From: Setomelanomma holmii
Taxonomy: Eukaryota > Ascomycota > Dothideomycetes > Pleosporales > Phaeosphaeriaceae
DNA length: 64,000 bases
NCBI GenBank assembly: GCA_010015745.1
Contig: ML978258.1
Coordinates: 1-64,000 of the forward strand
Direction of reading: 5' to 3'
The translations under genes and the position numbers were made by a program. Position 1 is the first letter of the stretch, and every line of letters begins with the position of its first letter. Shown here piece after piece: positions 46,942-58,584 of this stretch. The notes beneath the pieces are model-generated. The model saw only the letters and a list, made by a program, of their open reading frames with translations, made no database searches and was not told where the DNA came from.

Positions 46942-48867
46942 CTAAGCGACCATGGCGTGCGCTAAACCGGATTTCGCAGCCTCTTGGAGCTGGACTTCGA
47001 CATTGCCCTCTGGAGCCCGAGTTCGCTCAGGCGGCGAGTTGTGCGATTGTGGAACTCGAGTCTCGTGAGGCAATTCATAATGTGAGTGATGTTGTGGGTG
47101 GGTTTCTGTCGACACGCGCGGGCGGTGATGCTCGACATGTTGGTGTTCCGACTGCTGATGAGGCGGATGATGAGGTGTGTGCTGTGGCGTATGTCCGTCA
47201 TTGCTCGAAGGAGGGTGTGACGGTGTCAATGCGTTCCGAGGTGGACTGAGCATAGCGGCTGGTGAAGCTGTAGAAGCACGATCGCCGCTCTCGTGATCCG
47301 ATGTTTCGCTGTGAGCATTGCTGTTGGAGCCCGGAGGATGAGCATAGTTGCCACGCAATTCGACTTCTCGTACTTCCTTCCATGAACACTTTGCATGCTT
47401 CTTAGTGCAGCCCATACAAGCCGTGAGGTTTTTCAAGCAGTCCATATGCAACCTGCGACAGCGATCACATGGCGGCAGGATGCGCTCGCCCTTAGCCAAG
47501 GTCTCCATGCGATGAACCATTTCTGATTTGAAAGGTCCACCATCGTCCTTGTCTTGTGGCTGACTGTTGCGTTGGCTCGCTGCAGGCAGAAGATTCGATG
47601 GAGTATTTGGTATGGGTACAGGCGAATTCATCATGTTTTGTAGCTCAGGTTCGTTGAGGTGAGACGGGCGTGCAAGATTGGGTGGAGGTACCTCAGTCGG
47701 CTTGGGAGGGGCTCTGGAGACGTTGGTGACAGGTGTAGAGGGATGTGCAATGCCGTGGCCGGACATGGAAGGTCGCCTGACCTCTGGGCCTCCATTTGAG
47801 GTTGGGAGTTGTGAAGACGGTCGACGCTCACTCATAGTGTGAAACTTGGCAAGCAAGTCATGACGAGTACTTGACGACGTACCATTGCCATTTGATTCGT
47901 GGTGAGGCCGAGCATTGACTGCGACGAAGCCACCGGGTGAAGTCTGCGAGGGCTGTGCATGTGGGACACTCGGAAGACTCAAGCTGCCACCGTTCATAAG
48001 AGCAACGTTGGAAGGGCTCGAGGGTCGAGGCGGTGGTGGTGGGGCTGCCGTCGCTCGCCGGTCAAGGATTGCTTGCTTTCGGCCCTTCAATCTGTGATTA
48101 AGTTGTCGCGTACGGGCGGCCACTGCAGATGTTAGTCAATGGCTCATATACCATTCAACAATGCTGGTATTGAGGGGAGTTCTCGGCTTACCTTGGTCAG
48201 CCAATTGACATATTTGACCCAAGTTCTTCTCCAGAATATCGATGGTGCCCAACTCCTTCTCCTCGTCCTCGATGATAGGTTGCGGGGGAATCATCTTCTG
48301 CGGGATGCCAGACGAGATGAGGACGAAATCTTCCTCCGATATTTGAACGCGACACTGCCTGGTATAGAATTGGCACACTCGCACGCCCTCACTCATCTGT
48401 CCCAGCTGGAACTGCTCGGGCTTGTTGCGCGCGAATTCGACCACATCCAGCCAGGTCACGGTGGTCCCGTCCTTGCCGTGGCTCTTCAACACCCTCGGTG
48501 GGCCATCGAACAATCTTTCAAAGCGCCTGATCAGAATTGGACCGAGTGGTCTTGCGCCCAGGTTGCAGGCCATGCTCTCATGACGGTCCAGGACGCCCTG
48601 GTAATCGCCCAATAGCGACAGTATGTTTGGCAGCGTGTCATCGTTTGTGATGAGTGGCAGGTCATCATCTAGCTGTCTTGCAAGATAGTTGATCTGAAGG
48701 TGGTTGTGCGTCTTGGCAGCTTTGGGGAGCGGCGCCGACGCTGGGTGTGGCACGTCATGCGAAGGACTCCGTTTGCGCTTCAAATCGCCATGGAGGCCGG
48801 GCGCATGGTGGTGTGAGGCCATGTGGGAGCGCTCGCCCATTGGAGGGTGAGCTTCGTGGGCGGACAT
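46942..48867 (-). CDS. Zn2Cys6-type transcriptional regulator
   Basis: Two exons, 48867-48192 and 48122-46942, with a 69-nt intron, give 618 residues. Residues about 55-240 form a well-ordered conserved region (INYLARQLDDDLPLI through ILEKNLGQICQLADQ, then a basic RTRQLNHRLKGRKQ), probably a helical oligomerisation or partner domain. A Pro/Ser-rich linker follows. The zinc cluster sits unusually late, at about residues 442-470, as CDRCRRLHMDC and CMGCTKKHAKC, spaced CX2CX6CX6CX2CX6C as in fungal binuclear cluster proteins. The tail is His/Pro/Ser-rich. It is a nuclear DNA-binding regulator, with targets unknown. It is divergent from LSM7 with 873 bp between the start codons. Confidence 0.88.
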
Positions 48868-49740
48868 GACTGCGCTTGCGCAGGGCGACCGAGGCTTCTG
48901 GGAGGCGGAGACGGCGGCGGATAGATGAGGGTGGAATTGGCGGACACGCTAGTCGCAACCCAGCTCAGAGCACAAGCAAGCAACTCGTGTTAGAGCGCCA
49001 TCAGAGGACGAACGTAGCAGGGAGCACAAAGGAGGGATGGGAAGAGCAGCAGCAGCGACGCAGCAGAGAGGGCGGGCGGAAAGCAGTCGGGCTCGGTGCT
49101 AGAAGCGTGCCGCTGCACTGCGCGGAGAGCCACAAAGACAGCGGGCGGGTGGGCGAGCCATGCTGCTGACAAGGAATCAGAGGCTCGGAAATAAGGCTAG
49201 CTCGCACAGGGCACGCTCCCGCCCAATCACACAAGATCCCGCCTGCGTGAAGATTGGTCTGGGCTCCGACCAAGGCAACAGTGTAACGTGTGCGCCTTCT
49301 GCTTCATCTGCGCCGTCTTTCCGAGAGACACGGCTGGCAGGCGCTGGAGAGAGCGTCCGCGAGACACTGTGACACGGCAGACAGCAACCCCATCGCGCTT
49401 TGGACGCCAATGGCCGGCGTGCGGACAGGGAGTGGATAACAGTGGGTGCGTGGCAAGGGCGGCGGAAATGCCAGTGTGCGCCACTCGAGGCTAGGGCGTC
49501 ATAGAAAATGGCGCAGTACGCGTCGCCGGAAAAAGTGCCGGTTTCGACGTCCGCGAGCGGAATGGGAGGGTCCGGCGTGCATGCACGTGATCTGCGCTGA
49601 GCAAGGGTGGAGTGGAAGTACCCAGGTACAGTAGCGGGGCACTGGCGGCCACTAGTTTTTGGAGCTCTGAGCTGCACGTCACTGACTTCCGTGAACGCGT
49701 CTCTCGAGTAACGCGTTCCCCCCATTCTCTATTCGACACA
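48868..49740. promoter_or_regulatory. Divergent promoter, Zn2Cys6 regulator / LSM7
   Basis: 873 bp between two divergent start codons, about 60 percent G+C by eye, with no domain-like frame. It must hold both promoters. I did not identify specific sites. Confidence 0.5.
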
Positions 49741-50242
49741 ATGTCCGAGCGAGGCGCATTCCGAGGAGGTCGAGGGGGCGGCCGCGGTGGTGATCGCGGC
49801 GGGCGAGGTGGTGGCAGAGGCGGCGCACACGGCGGTGGTGCTGCGGGACAGACTGAGCGACCGAAGAAGGAGAATATCCTCGACCTGAGCAAATACATGG
49901 ACAAGCAGATCACGGTCAAGTTCAGTGGTGGACGCGAAGGTACCCTTGCAATTGCACGAGAAAGCCGCAGCCACATGCTGACATCGAGTCCAGTAATTGG
50001 CACACTCAAAGGCTACGACCAGCTCATGAACCTCGTACTCGACGAAGTCAAGGAAGCTTTGACTGGTACGACCCTCCAGTTTGCTCACCCTTGTCTCTGT
50101 TAATTTTCTCGCAGACGACGAAGGCAATATTCGATACCGCAAACTTGGCCTCATTGTCGCGCGCGGCACCCTCCTCGTTGTCATATCACCCGTGGACGGC
50201 AGTGAGGAGATTGCGAACCCTTTCATACAGGAGGAAGAATGA
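49741..50242 (+). CDS. LSM7: U6 snRNA-associated Sm-like protein LSm7
   Basis: Three exons, 49741-49939, 49994-50065 and 50115-50242, give 132 residues. LSm7 is a subunit of the Lsm1-7 (mRNA decapping) and Lsm2-8 (U6 snRNA) rings. After an Arg/Gly-rich N-terminus (RGGRGGGRGGDRGGRG) the Sm fold is complete. The Sm1 motif runs ILDLSKYMDKQITVKF to LKGYDQLMNLVLDEV, and Sm2 is RKLGLIVARGTLLVVISP. Removing the first intron restores the family junction GGRE-VIGTLKGYDQ. That intron is 54 nt and contains no stop, so its retention would keep the frame. The RGG extension is longer than in yeast LSm7 and may bind RNA or be arginine-methylated. Confidence 0.95.
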
Positions 50243-51423
50243 GTTTGCTATGTGGATTCAGAGCGCATGTATTGAAGCGACTACCCTAAGCCTGGGCGTG
50301 GTGAACGAGGCTTGGACCGGGTCATCCGTCGCATTGGGAGAGCTTCGCCTTCGCATGATACCCACGAATCTACGTGCAACGCACTGGAACTAAGACATGA
50401 TTTCACAAAGGCGCAAAGCGAATAGCGTCGTTGCAGCAACGATCGACTTGGGCGCTCGTTGCTTCGATCAGGGGTGCATGTAGTCGTGCTATAGTACGAG
50501 CACATATTGAAAAATATCAACATCATGGCACTACTGTATCATGATCAGCGTCTCGACGCTCTTCCGTCTTCTTGCCATCACATGTGATCTTCCTTCGACA
50601 GCTACAATATGCTGCAGAGCGCTTTGATCCGTCTTGTGTACGTGGACCGTCTTGATGTGTTAACAGGTCTGGGACGATTTTAGACAGGCATAGGGACTTG
50701 GTGCACCATGCGTCAAACGATACAGGATCGCTTCATAGAGCGGTCAGAGTCGCTGCGAGGATGCCAAACGCAGGTCAGAGACGCTCGATGCAGTCAGCGA
50801 TCGCTGTGCGACGCTAGCCACTGTGCAGCATGTCCTTTCCAAAGTTGTCCGGGTTTCAGCAGGTGAGCAGCACGTGACAGTACAATAGCGGGCCCAAGCT
50901 CGCCTAAAGCCATTTGCATGAGACTGCCGCATACGAGCTTCGACGACAGGCTCATGGCGATCGTGGCGGTGCAAATATTGAAGGGGCGCAAGGCTGAGCA
51001 ATGAGCTTGTTGGTGATGGCTGATGGATGAGCGTCGTTTCAGGCGCCAGCACTGCTGAACATCTCCAGCTGCGCATTTCTTTCACGACACGTCCTACCTC
51101 TTTTCACTCTTACATCTTCACTTCATTTTCGTCATATCGCGCGCGAGCCGCAAGAGTCACATCGCAAGCTTGCCCTCCTCCCGCTGACCTACGTAGCACA
51201 AGCCGACTTTTGCTCATCTACGCTCTGCACATCCCGCAGCTACTCACGAGCGACAAAACTGACACCTTTCCGCGTCGCGGGCGAACACTGGTATTATACG
51301 GGCACGCAAATAGGATCACATTGTCGAAGGAGCTGCACAGTAGCTTGAGGCGGCGTACGGAGCCGGAACAGCCCCATTCGGTTCCCGTACGCAACAGCAG
51401 TTGTACCCTAGACCACGTCCAGA
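50243..51423. other. Intergenic region
   Basis: About 1.2 kb between LSM7 and the 2EXR-like gene. No supported gene or repeat. Confidence 0.5.
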
Positions 51424-52494
51424 ATGCACGAGACTCCACAAGGCAGTCAAAATGCATTCGGCATCGAGTCCGCCAGTGCCTCAATAAGGTACCCACTGTC
51501 TGCATCATGGATGTCCTACTTCAAGGTTTTGTCCTCGCGTGGTACTTCCGGGCTCCTTATTACGTTGGTCGCATTGATCATACCAACCTTGTTCCTGTGG
51601 AGTTACAAAAGCTATAGGAAGATGCAAGACGACAACAAGAAGCCCTTCCCCTTTATGAGACTGCCACAAGAGCTGCGAGACATGGTTTACGATTATCTTG
51701 TCGAAGATCCAGCCTATCCACCGCTGCCAACATGTACCAAGCACACTTCGGCACTAGATTGGATGCTTCCGAATCGATGGCCGTATACCTTCACGTCGAC
51801 GGAGCAGTCCAAGTCCAGCAACTGGATTCTGCTCGCCAACAAGCAAGTCTACAGAGAATACATGGATCTTCTGTGTAAACGCGGAACCTTTCGCCTCACA
51901 GTCTCTCCCCAGAACTACCAATTCCCCCACGTGCCATCAACGTCTTCCACTCCTCCAACCGAGAGCATATGGAAGATATCACCCTCCACTCTCAAGAGTC
52001 TTCGATCTTGCGATCTCAAGCTCATCACGACGTCAAGCATGCTCGGCGTCACGGACCCTCGCAACATGACTTCCACCGACTGGACACTTGCCAGACACAT
52101 CCGGCAGGACCTCACCGCTCTGACGAGCGTATCAAATCTCACACTGGAAGCCAAAGCCATCGGTGACCCACTCTGGAATCCACTCTGGATATGGTATCAC
52201 GCGTGCCAATCTTTCAAGAGTATGGGAACACCGCTTGCGGACACTGTGCCAGCGGGACCGAAGCTGAATCGTATCACATTCTCACTCGATACATGGAGCC
52301 CAGGCGAGAACTACCTAGAAAGGGACAAGAATAACAAGGGGTCGTGGACGTGGTATTGCATGCAGGGACATAACGTGGGGCTGGATGGAAGCATAGACAC
52401 AACCGTGAGAGAATTTTGTGGGAAATTATACCAAGATTGCAAGGCCTGTAGACCAGAGTTGGAGAGCGAAGACTGGGAAAGCGGGGAGGAATGA
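51424..52494 (+). CDS. 2EXR/F-box-like protein with N-terminal membrane helix
   Basis: A single frame of 356 residues from the ATG at 51424. A hydrophobic segment at about residues 43-60 (GLLITLVALIIPTLFLW) is followed by basic residues, so the rest probably faces the cytosol. The sequence FPFMRLPQELRDMVYDYLV matches the opening helix pair shared by F-box and fungal 2EXR domains. The remainder resembles the variable C-terminal part of these fungal proteins. Such proteins are numerous in Pezizomycotina and mostly uncharacterised. A role as a ubiquitin-ligase adaptor is possible but not shown. An in-frame ATG at 51508 (29th codon) is an alternative start. Confidence 0.75.
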   Translation: MHETPQGSQNAFGIESASASIRYPLSASWMSYFKVLSSRGTSGLLITLVALIIPTLFLWSYKSYRKMQDDNKKPFPFMRLPQELRDMVYDYLVEDPAYPPLPTCTKHTSALDWMLPNRWPYTFTSTEQSKSSNWILLANKQVYREYMDLLCKRGTFRLTVSPQNYQFPHVPSTSSTPPTESIWKISPSTLKSLRSCDLKLITTSSMLGVTDPRNMTSTDWTLARHIRQDLTALTSVSNLTLEAKAIGDPLWNPLWIWYHACQSFKSMGTPLADTVPAGPKLNRITFSLDTWSPGENYLERDKNNKGSWTWYCMQGHNVGLDGSIDTTVREFCGKLYQDCKACRPELESEDWESGEE

Positions 52495-52788
52495 CTCCAA
52501 GATGCGCAGAGATGGGTCGAGCTGTTGTTGGCCCGCTTTGATATTGTTGGGCAGGTTAGATTCTAGACTTGGAATGACCGAGATTGTATGACAGTGGGAA
52601 GTGAAGAGAGCATCATGTTCACATCGGCGCATTGGGTTGGGCAGGGTACTACGATGCATCAAGGGCGTCCGTGACGAAGTAGCAATGTCGTATAATGTCT
52701 CGTTCACCACACTACCTAGGTAGTCGGAATCACCAAGCGAGCGCACTGCAACGTCCAAGTGTTCAAGCACTTGCCTCTTCCGACGCAC
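52495..52788. other. Convergent intergenic region
   Basis: Nothing recognised. Confidence 0.5.
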
Positions 52789-54000
52789 TCAGCTCAACGC
52801 GTATCGCGAGTATGTCTTCACCGCGCTCGCGGTATTCCTCAAAGCAGTTACAGGACGTTCATCGCTCTCGATATAGTATCTATCACCATCTTCATCGTTC
52901 CAACCGAACCGACATGTCTTGGCGTTCGCTGGAGGAATTAATGGATTTTCGCCGTAAGAAACTGCCTTCTTCAGTCTTCGCAATCTGAACTCGTCGGCGT
53001 CGACGTCGATGGGCGTGATCGGTTCCTGTCTGTCAAGGCTCTGAATAAGCATCCGCGCAAGGAAAAACGGCTGCAGTTCGTTCGTTCGCAGCAACTTCCT
53101 TTGTCGCTCATTCATTCGCAGCTCGCTAGCTCGTCTCCTCTTAATTCGTGTCCTCTTCGGCTGAGTCCTGATCATTCGAGTCATACTTACCCTTTCCCTT
53201 TTCTGGACGAACTGTTTACTTTACGACTCGTAGCTAAATGTGTTGAAGCTGTGCGCCCGGCTCTGATTTCGCTGGCGAAATGCGATGTGGGCCAAACTTT
53301 CATGCTATGCGGGGTCGCTCTCCCTCTGCAAACTTGTCTTTGTTGTTCTTCAGCCAGGCCAATGTTGCACACAAGAACGACCAAATCATATCATGTCTCC
53401 ACTTCAAGGGAATCGTGACGCCGTCGCCTTGTAGACACTTGTGCTTGTGAATGTGTTCGTAGATTGGCCAGTACTTCGAACGCACTTCCTCGCTGGCGTG
53501 TATACTGCTCTTGTACAGATCATCCGCGACCAAAAGGTCTGCGACATCCGGTTGGACTTCGTGGAACTCTCCCACTCGAATCTTGAAACCCCAGACAAAG
53601 TTTTCTTGCAGTTACGTCATTCGAACATGCATCAGCATTTGATAGGTCTTTCGGTACCATTCCTGAGACGTAATTGGCCATCCAGCGCGCAGTTCGTAAT
53701 ACGCAGGGCTCCGCTTGTCCATATATGCTGCACCCTTGCACTTCTTCGGTGACGTCATCGTAGGATAGCGACGATTCGGCGGTAGGCTTCAGGTAAGTGA
53801 GGATGTGGGTAAACGGTGGTTCTAAAGGTGTCTGTACGATTCGAGACGAGCAGTCGCCGATGCCAGGACTGAGGAGGAGTGACAGAAGGCGTACACGATG
53901 TGCTATCAAAGGTAAGAACAATTCTTCCTCAAGGGCCGACCTGCGGACGACGACGACTCAATGAAAAGCTTGATGGCGCGAAGGTCAGAGTACCACTCAT
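52789..54000 (-). CDS. Uncertain multi-exon gene or remnant
   Basis: Three minus-strand blocks look like protein but I could not join them with good splice sites. The first (about 53885-53640) includes RTARWMANYVSGMV. The second (53605-53300) reads VGEFHEVQPDVADLLVADD and later PLKWRHDMIWSFLCATLAW. The third (53184-52789) is basic and ends in YYIESDERPVTALRN. The passage from block one to block two needs a frame change within about 50 nt, and block two reaches a stop soon after FAEGERPRIA. A start codon at 54000 is possible. No family is recognised. It may be one gene with unusual introns, two genes or a decayed gene. Confidence 0.3.
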
Positions 54001-54443
54001 AATCTCTCTGTTAAATCACAGCTGGAAGCGTTTTCACAGGTCGTTCAGGCCAGCGACAAATGTGTAAGGTGGTGAACGCCTCCTAGCATTTATATTTGGT
54101 ATACAGTTAGCTCGCTAGTACTGCACGTATTACTTTGCGCAATCCTTTTCAATACATATTGAAAGTTGGGCTACAATATTTCATAGGGGCTGGAGACGTG
54201 CGGTGTTCATCCTGGCGTATGGAGTGGGTTGGATAACACGGTGAATCAAATGCAAATATGACAGAATTTCACCGTCACTTAGTAGGTGGACACTCTGGCA
54301 GTTGTCTATACCAAAGAAATCGAGGTCTGTCAGCACCTTACATATCTTGTCTTTTCTCTGTTCCATCGTCTCACTTCGACGCTTCGCGCGGGTACTAAGC
54401 GACACTTGTCCGGAGCTGTTTGATTTTTCACTCTGCATTAATT
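54001..54443. other. Intergenic region
   Basis: The 3' flank of the MetX-like gene. Nothing recognised. Confidence 0.5.
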
Positions 54444-55628
54444 CTACGCAAAGAAAGCTCTCAAAGTGTCGTCCAGCCATTTGACATCTTCTGTGCTCTG
54501 TCCGGGTCCTAGTTTGAAGCATGTCAGCGTGAACTCTCCACACATACCATATCTCGTCAAATGAGGAAAACTCACCCCCAGCCCAGTGACCCCAGATACT
54601 GGGGAAGACTTTCAGTGTGCCAATACCAGGTCGCATATTCTCGACCTCAATTTCCGAGTCTTCTGGCGGGAAGTACAGATCTGTTTTGCCTGGCAGCACA
54701 AGTGCCTTCGCTTTGATACCTTGCATTGCCTTCTTGAAGTCGCCACTGTACGGATCCTGCGCACTACAGTCTCCAGCTTGCCACGTGTGCGCCATGACTA
54801 ACATGTTTTCCGGATCTTTGCTGAGGGCCCACGCTTCCCAGAAGTTCACCATGAAGTCGTCCAGATCCTTGAAGCCCAATTTCGTTTCGTACAATCTCTC
54901 GCGGTAGAACGACTGGCTAAAGCCCCAGCCCGCGTAGACACGACCGAGCGCTTTCAGACCAGTTTCCTTGGGTGAACGACTCAGTTGTGAGCGCTGACTG
55001 AAGGAGTTCGGCGCGAGTGAGGTTGGCTTGCAGATGCCAGCGGAGGAAGTACCGATAGCCGCATACAGGGCGGACTTTACACCCTCGAGAAAGACCTGAT
55101 TGTGAAGTGAGGTCTTTGCAGCTCCACAGAAAGGCGCGATGAGATCCATGAAATCGGGATATTGGGTTGCCCATTGATACGTTTGTCCTGCGCCCATAGA
55201 CCAACCGAGGACGGCACGAGCATGCTTGATACCCAGGTGATTAGTGACAAGCTCATGCTGTGCGCGCACATTGTCGTAGAATAGAACGTCCGGAAACGGG
55301 CGTAGATCTGGTGTGTTGGAAGGCGAGGACGATTGACTGTTACCGAACAGGGCTACAATGATAATGTAGTACTTGCTCGGATCGAGAGATTTGTCCGAAC
55401 CTGTCAGCCAGAGATTATCCGATATCACTAATTGTTGGTCTTCTTAGCATGCATTGAATAATGTAGGGATTTTGTCGTACAGCCTGAATACCATGTCGGA
55501 TATATAACAGCTGGCAAAGACGGATCGCCTAGGGTCTTGTATGCGATGAACGCATCAGGAATCTCGCCGCCTGATTTGAGTTTGAAGTCTCCGAGCTTAT
55601 AGACCTCGTAATCATCGGATGCAGACAT
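54444..55628 (-). CDS. Alpha/beta hydrolase of the homoserine acetyltransferase (MetX-like) family
   Basis: Three exons on the minus strand, 55628-55481, 55427-54576 and 54508-54444, with introns of 53 and 67 nt, give 354 residues. The fold is the MetX-like branch of alpha/beta hydrolases. It has an N-terminal strand pair ending IYPTWYSG, then YYIIIVALFGNSQSSSPSN, the nucleophile elbow GWSMGAG (about S126), an acidic residue in LPGKTDLYFPPED, and the histidine in SIWGHWAGG before the last helix. The two introns restore WYSG-LISDN and WAGG-GPG exactly as in relatives. The family contains true homoserine O-acetyltransferases and many fungal esterase-like members of unknown substrate. This one lacks features that would let me choose. 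Confidence 0.87.
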
Positions 55629-56587
55629 GGTTTGTACCTAGGAGAGGGTTGCAGGGCGGGTAATACTTTGTCGTGCTGAGGTATGAAGAGAGTCTGGTGA
55701 AGGGTTGTGTTCCCCTTGATAAGGAAGACATCATAGCTCCCGAACCTCGACCGAGTCCTTGTTTCATGGTCATACCATTTGGGAACAGTACAGAGATGGT
55801 GACGATGGAGATGAGGGGTAGCTCAAGCTATGGTGGGGTAAAGTTGGTAATCACGAGGCACCCACGCCTTTGCGCATATTGGTTGAGTGGACGAAGTCTT
55901 CTCAGGACTCATGGCTTCTTCGAGTGACTGGTGAGAATTGTTTACCGGGTGTCGTAAGAACATGAGCAGGCATAGGCGCCTCCAGCGGCAGGTACTTTTG
56001 CCAGTCACTGCTAGTTGCACTTAACACCGCCAGAAGCTGGATAATATTGTACTAATGCCAAGATATGTTGTTCAAGTCATACATATCAGATTCACGTCAT
56101 CATATATGTTGGAAGAATTCATCCTTACCTGCGCTGTTAGCAGACGATAGGAGCGGTCTTCCTGAGGGTCGCGGCCCTGCTTGTGGGTGCCGGGGCGGTC
56201 TTCCGTGGCCCACATGCTACGTGAAACGTCAGAATTTTAGTCAAAATTTGACTCAGTGATTTCAGTACCGCATTGAAGTATTGGTCGCGGTTAGCTGAAG
56301 TATGCTGGATACTACCGGAATTGTTCCGCTCACGTTTGCACGTTCTTTAGCTCCGGTATTATATCCGTGATTTGCCATGATGTAACCACATTGGGGAAGC
56401 CTTCTTGAACTTGCTTGCAGTCCTTCAACGAACTATAGCCTCACAAATCTTTCGATCTGAGGCTACGTAGCTGCTTTCGACCACCGCGAATCAATTGCGA
56501 CATACTATCTACTCGTCCATTGTCCCAAACCAAAACTTTAGCTCTGACTCCAAGTACCCCGCAAGAGCACAGCTCATAGAATTCACG
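55629..56587. other. Divergent intergenic region
   Basis: Promoters of the MetX-like gene (minus) and the flavin-reductase-like gene (plus). Nothing else recognised. Confidence 0.55.
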
Positions 56588-57580
56588 ATGGCATCAGGAA
56601 AGATGGACGCCGAGAAGGAGATCAAACGCAACCCGCACGGCGATTTCAAAGCTGTCGAAGCATCGAGGCCTCCGTTCGAAGATGTCAGGTTTCACTTTAC
56701 ACAAGCACCCAAACCTGACTGGAAACCTGGCTCTGGTCCAAACGAGCCTTCAAGTCTCCAGAAATCCCATCGCGAGATCAATCCTTATGCCGAGGGGAGG
56801 CCCGTCGTACACAATTACAAGATGCTCATTTCAGCCATTGTTCCACGGCCAGTAGGTTTCACATCCACGGTCAGCGCCGATGGCAAGAGCACCAATCTCG
56901 CACCATTCAGCTATTTCAACATGGTGAACCACGATCCTCCGATATTTGTGCTAGGCTTTGCAGGCGGTATGGATAAGGCGAAAGATACCCTAAAGAATCT
57001 TCTCGACACTAAGGAATGCGTCGTCAATATCATCACCGAGGAATACATTGAGGCTGCCAACTACACCTCTATCAGTGAGCGATCGCATTTAAGAAGGAAT
57101 TACGACAGACACTAACTTCGGATAATTCAGATGCGCCAGCAGGTATCTCGGAATGGAGTTTCAGCGGCCTGCACGGTGCAAAGAGTTCGATCGTCAAGCC
57201 AGACAGGGTCAAGGAGGCGGTCTTCAGCATTGAGGGAAAGCTCGTCAGCACAACGGAGTGGACGAGCAAGAATCCCCAGACTCCGGATAAAAAGACGGGT
57301 GTTACAGCCTTTGTGGAAGGTGTGAACTTTTGGGTCAGGGAAGATGCGATCGACGAGCAAGGTGTTTTGGTAGATCCTGCGGCATGTGCTCTTTGTTTGC
57401 TAGATCGATGATGATTAGTGCTGACTTAGACTGCAGGTAATGAAGCCTATCTCGAGGCTTGGGGGCATAACGTATGGTCGCACCACACAAGCCTTTGAGC
57501 TGCCGCGTCCCGATTATGCCGAGGTGACCAAGGATGCCGAGGTTGCGAACTTGGCAAAACCGACGGGAGAAAAGCTATAG
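56588..57580 (+). CDS. Flavin reductase-like (FMN-binding split-barrel) protein
   Basis: Three exons, 56588-57074, 57131-57381 and 57437-57580, give 293 residues. The core (PVVHNYKMLISAIVPRPVGF, then NLAPFSYFNMVNHDPP) is the FMN-binding split barrel of flavin reductase-like proteins, in a form widespread in fungi and bacteria. The C-terminal ISRLGGITYGRTTQAFELPRP is also characteristic. It probably binds FMN and acts as an oxidoreductase. The substrate is unknown. The second intron is best modelled with a GC donor (57382-57383), giving LVDPA-VMKPISRLGG as in relatives. A GT at 57370-57371 is an in-frame alternative that removes four residues (VDPA). The ATG at 56588 fits the conserved start; the frame continues upstream without another ATG. 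Confidence 0.87.
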
Positions 57581-58584
57581 ACGACCTCAGATGAGACGAC
57601 GAAGGAAAGGCCCATTAGAGCATCACGGGAGCGAGAAGCCTAGGTCTACACATCAGCCTGTCTATCTCTGATGTGAAATTCATGCTCAATGAGCACCTCT
57701 CATAGCTCTCAGCAGCGTTCAAACCACTTTCCGATCGCCAATGTTCCACCTCTTGAAGTTCTTCTGTGGAATGAAAGCTCGTCACGTGAACATAGTTGTA
57801 TTGTCACGAATTTGACCTGCAATATGTTCAAGTATGATGACAGTCCGTGGAGTCATTCAACATGAATTCTTGGAAAACGAGAACCGAAGGCTAGTAAAAC
57901 TGAATCAGCTCCGTTGACATTTGCTCTTGCCAATGGGGTGTCAATGCGCGACGGCGACTTCCACTCCATATGGGGACTATACACGATACACCCGGCCATA
58001 AGCACTTGCACGTGCAGAAAACAATGGACTACCCAATAAAATAAAGTCTGGACTATTTCGACGACCCCAATGACACTGTGTATCGCGACCGGTCGAGAGG
58101 AGACCAGCGGATATCTCGTGGCAGGAACTTCATTCTTGGGTGGCTAAAGACCCCTTTCTCGAGTACGTTGGTGCTCGCGGTAAATATGCTCTTTTACTTC
58201 AACCAGAGGGTGCGCGCCATGCTGAAATTCCCGATTGTGAGAGCCTCGCCACCGCGACCGCCGAAGAACCTTTCCGATTGAGGACACCACCCACAGTCCC
58301 CGATCCACGTACACTCGCCCAAGCGCTCGACCAATCAAACCTACAACTCCAACTGTGCTCGCGAGAACTATATACCCAGGCATCGCACACATCCTTAGGG
58401 TTGAGATTAGATGAGGTCTTCCGCCGCGCAGCCAGCATGGTCGTTGACCAACTCATGGTCAGGCCTGAGTATCCGAGATCAAGTCTCTCTTTACGGCTCT
58501 CATAGGAAGCGCCAACCCAGGTGATGGCGCTGCTCTTCTCGACACCCACAGGGGCACCTCATGTTTCCTACTTCTCTCATGTCA
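57581..58584. other. Convergent intergenic region
   Basis: A plus-strand frame at about 58140-58505 (120 codons, no ATG) has protein-like composition (LAQALDQSNLQLQLCSREL) but no family match or convincing upstream exon, so it is not called. Nothing else seen. Confidence 0.45.

Noticed and set aside
58140..58505. A 120-codon plus-strand frame between the flavin reductase-like and MATE genes
   Set aside because: Protein-like composition but no ATG, no upstream exon with a good donor and no recognised family.
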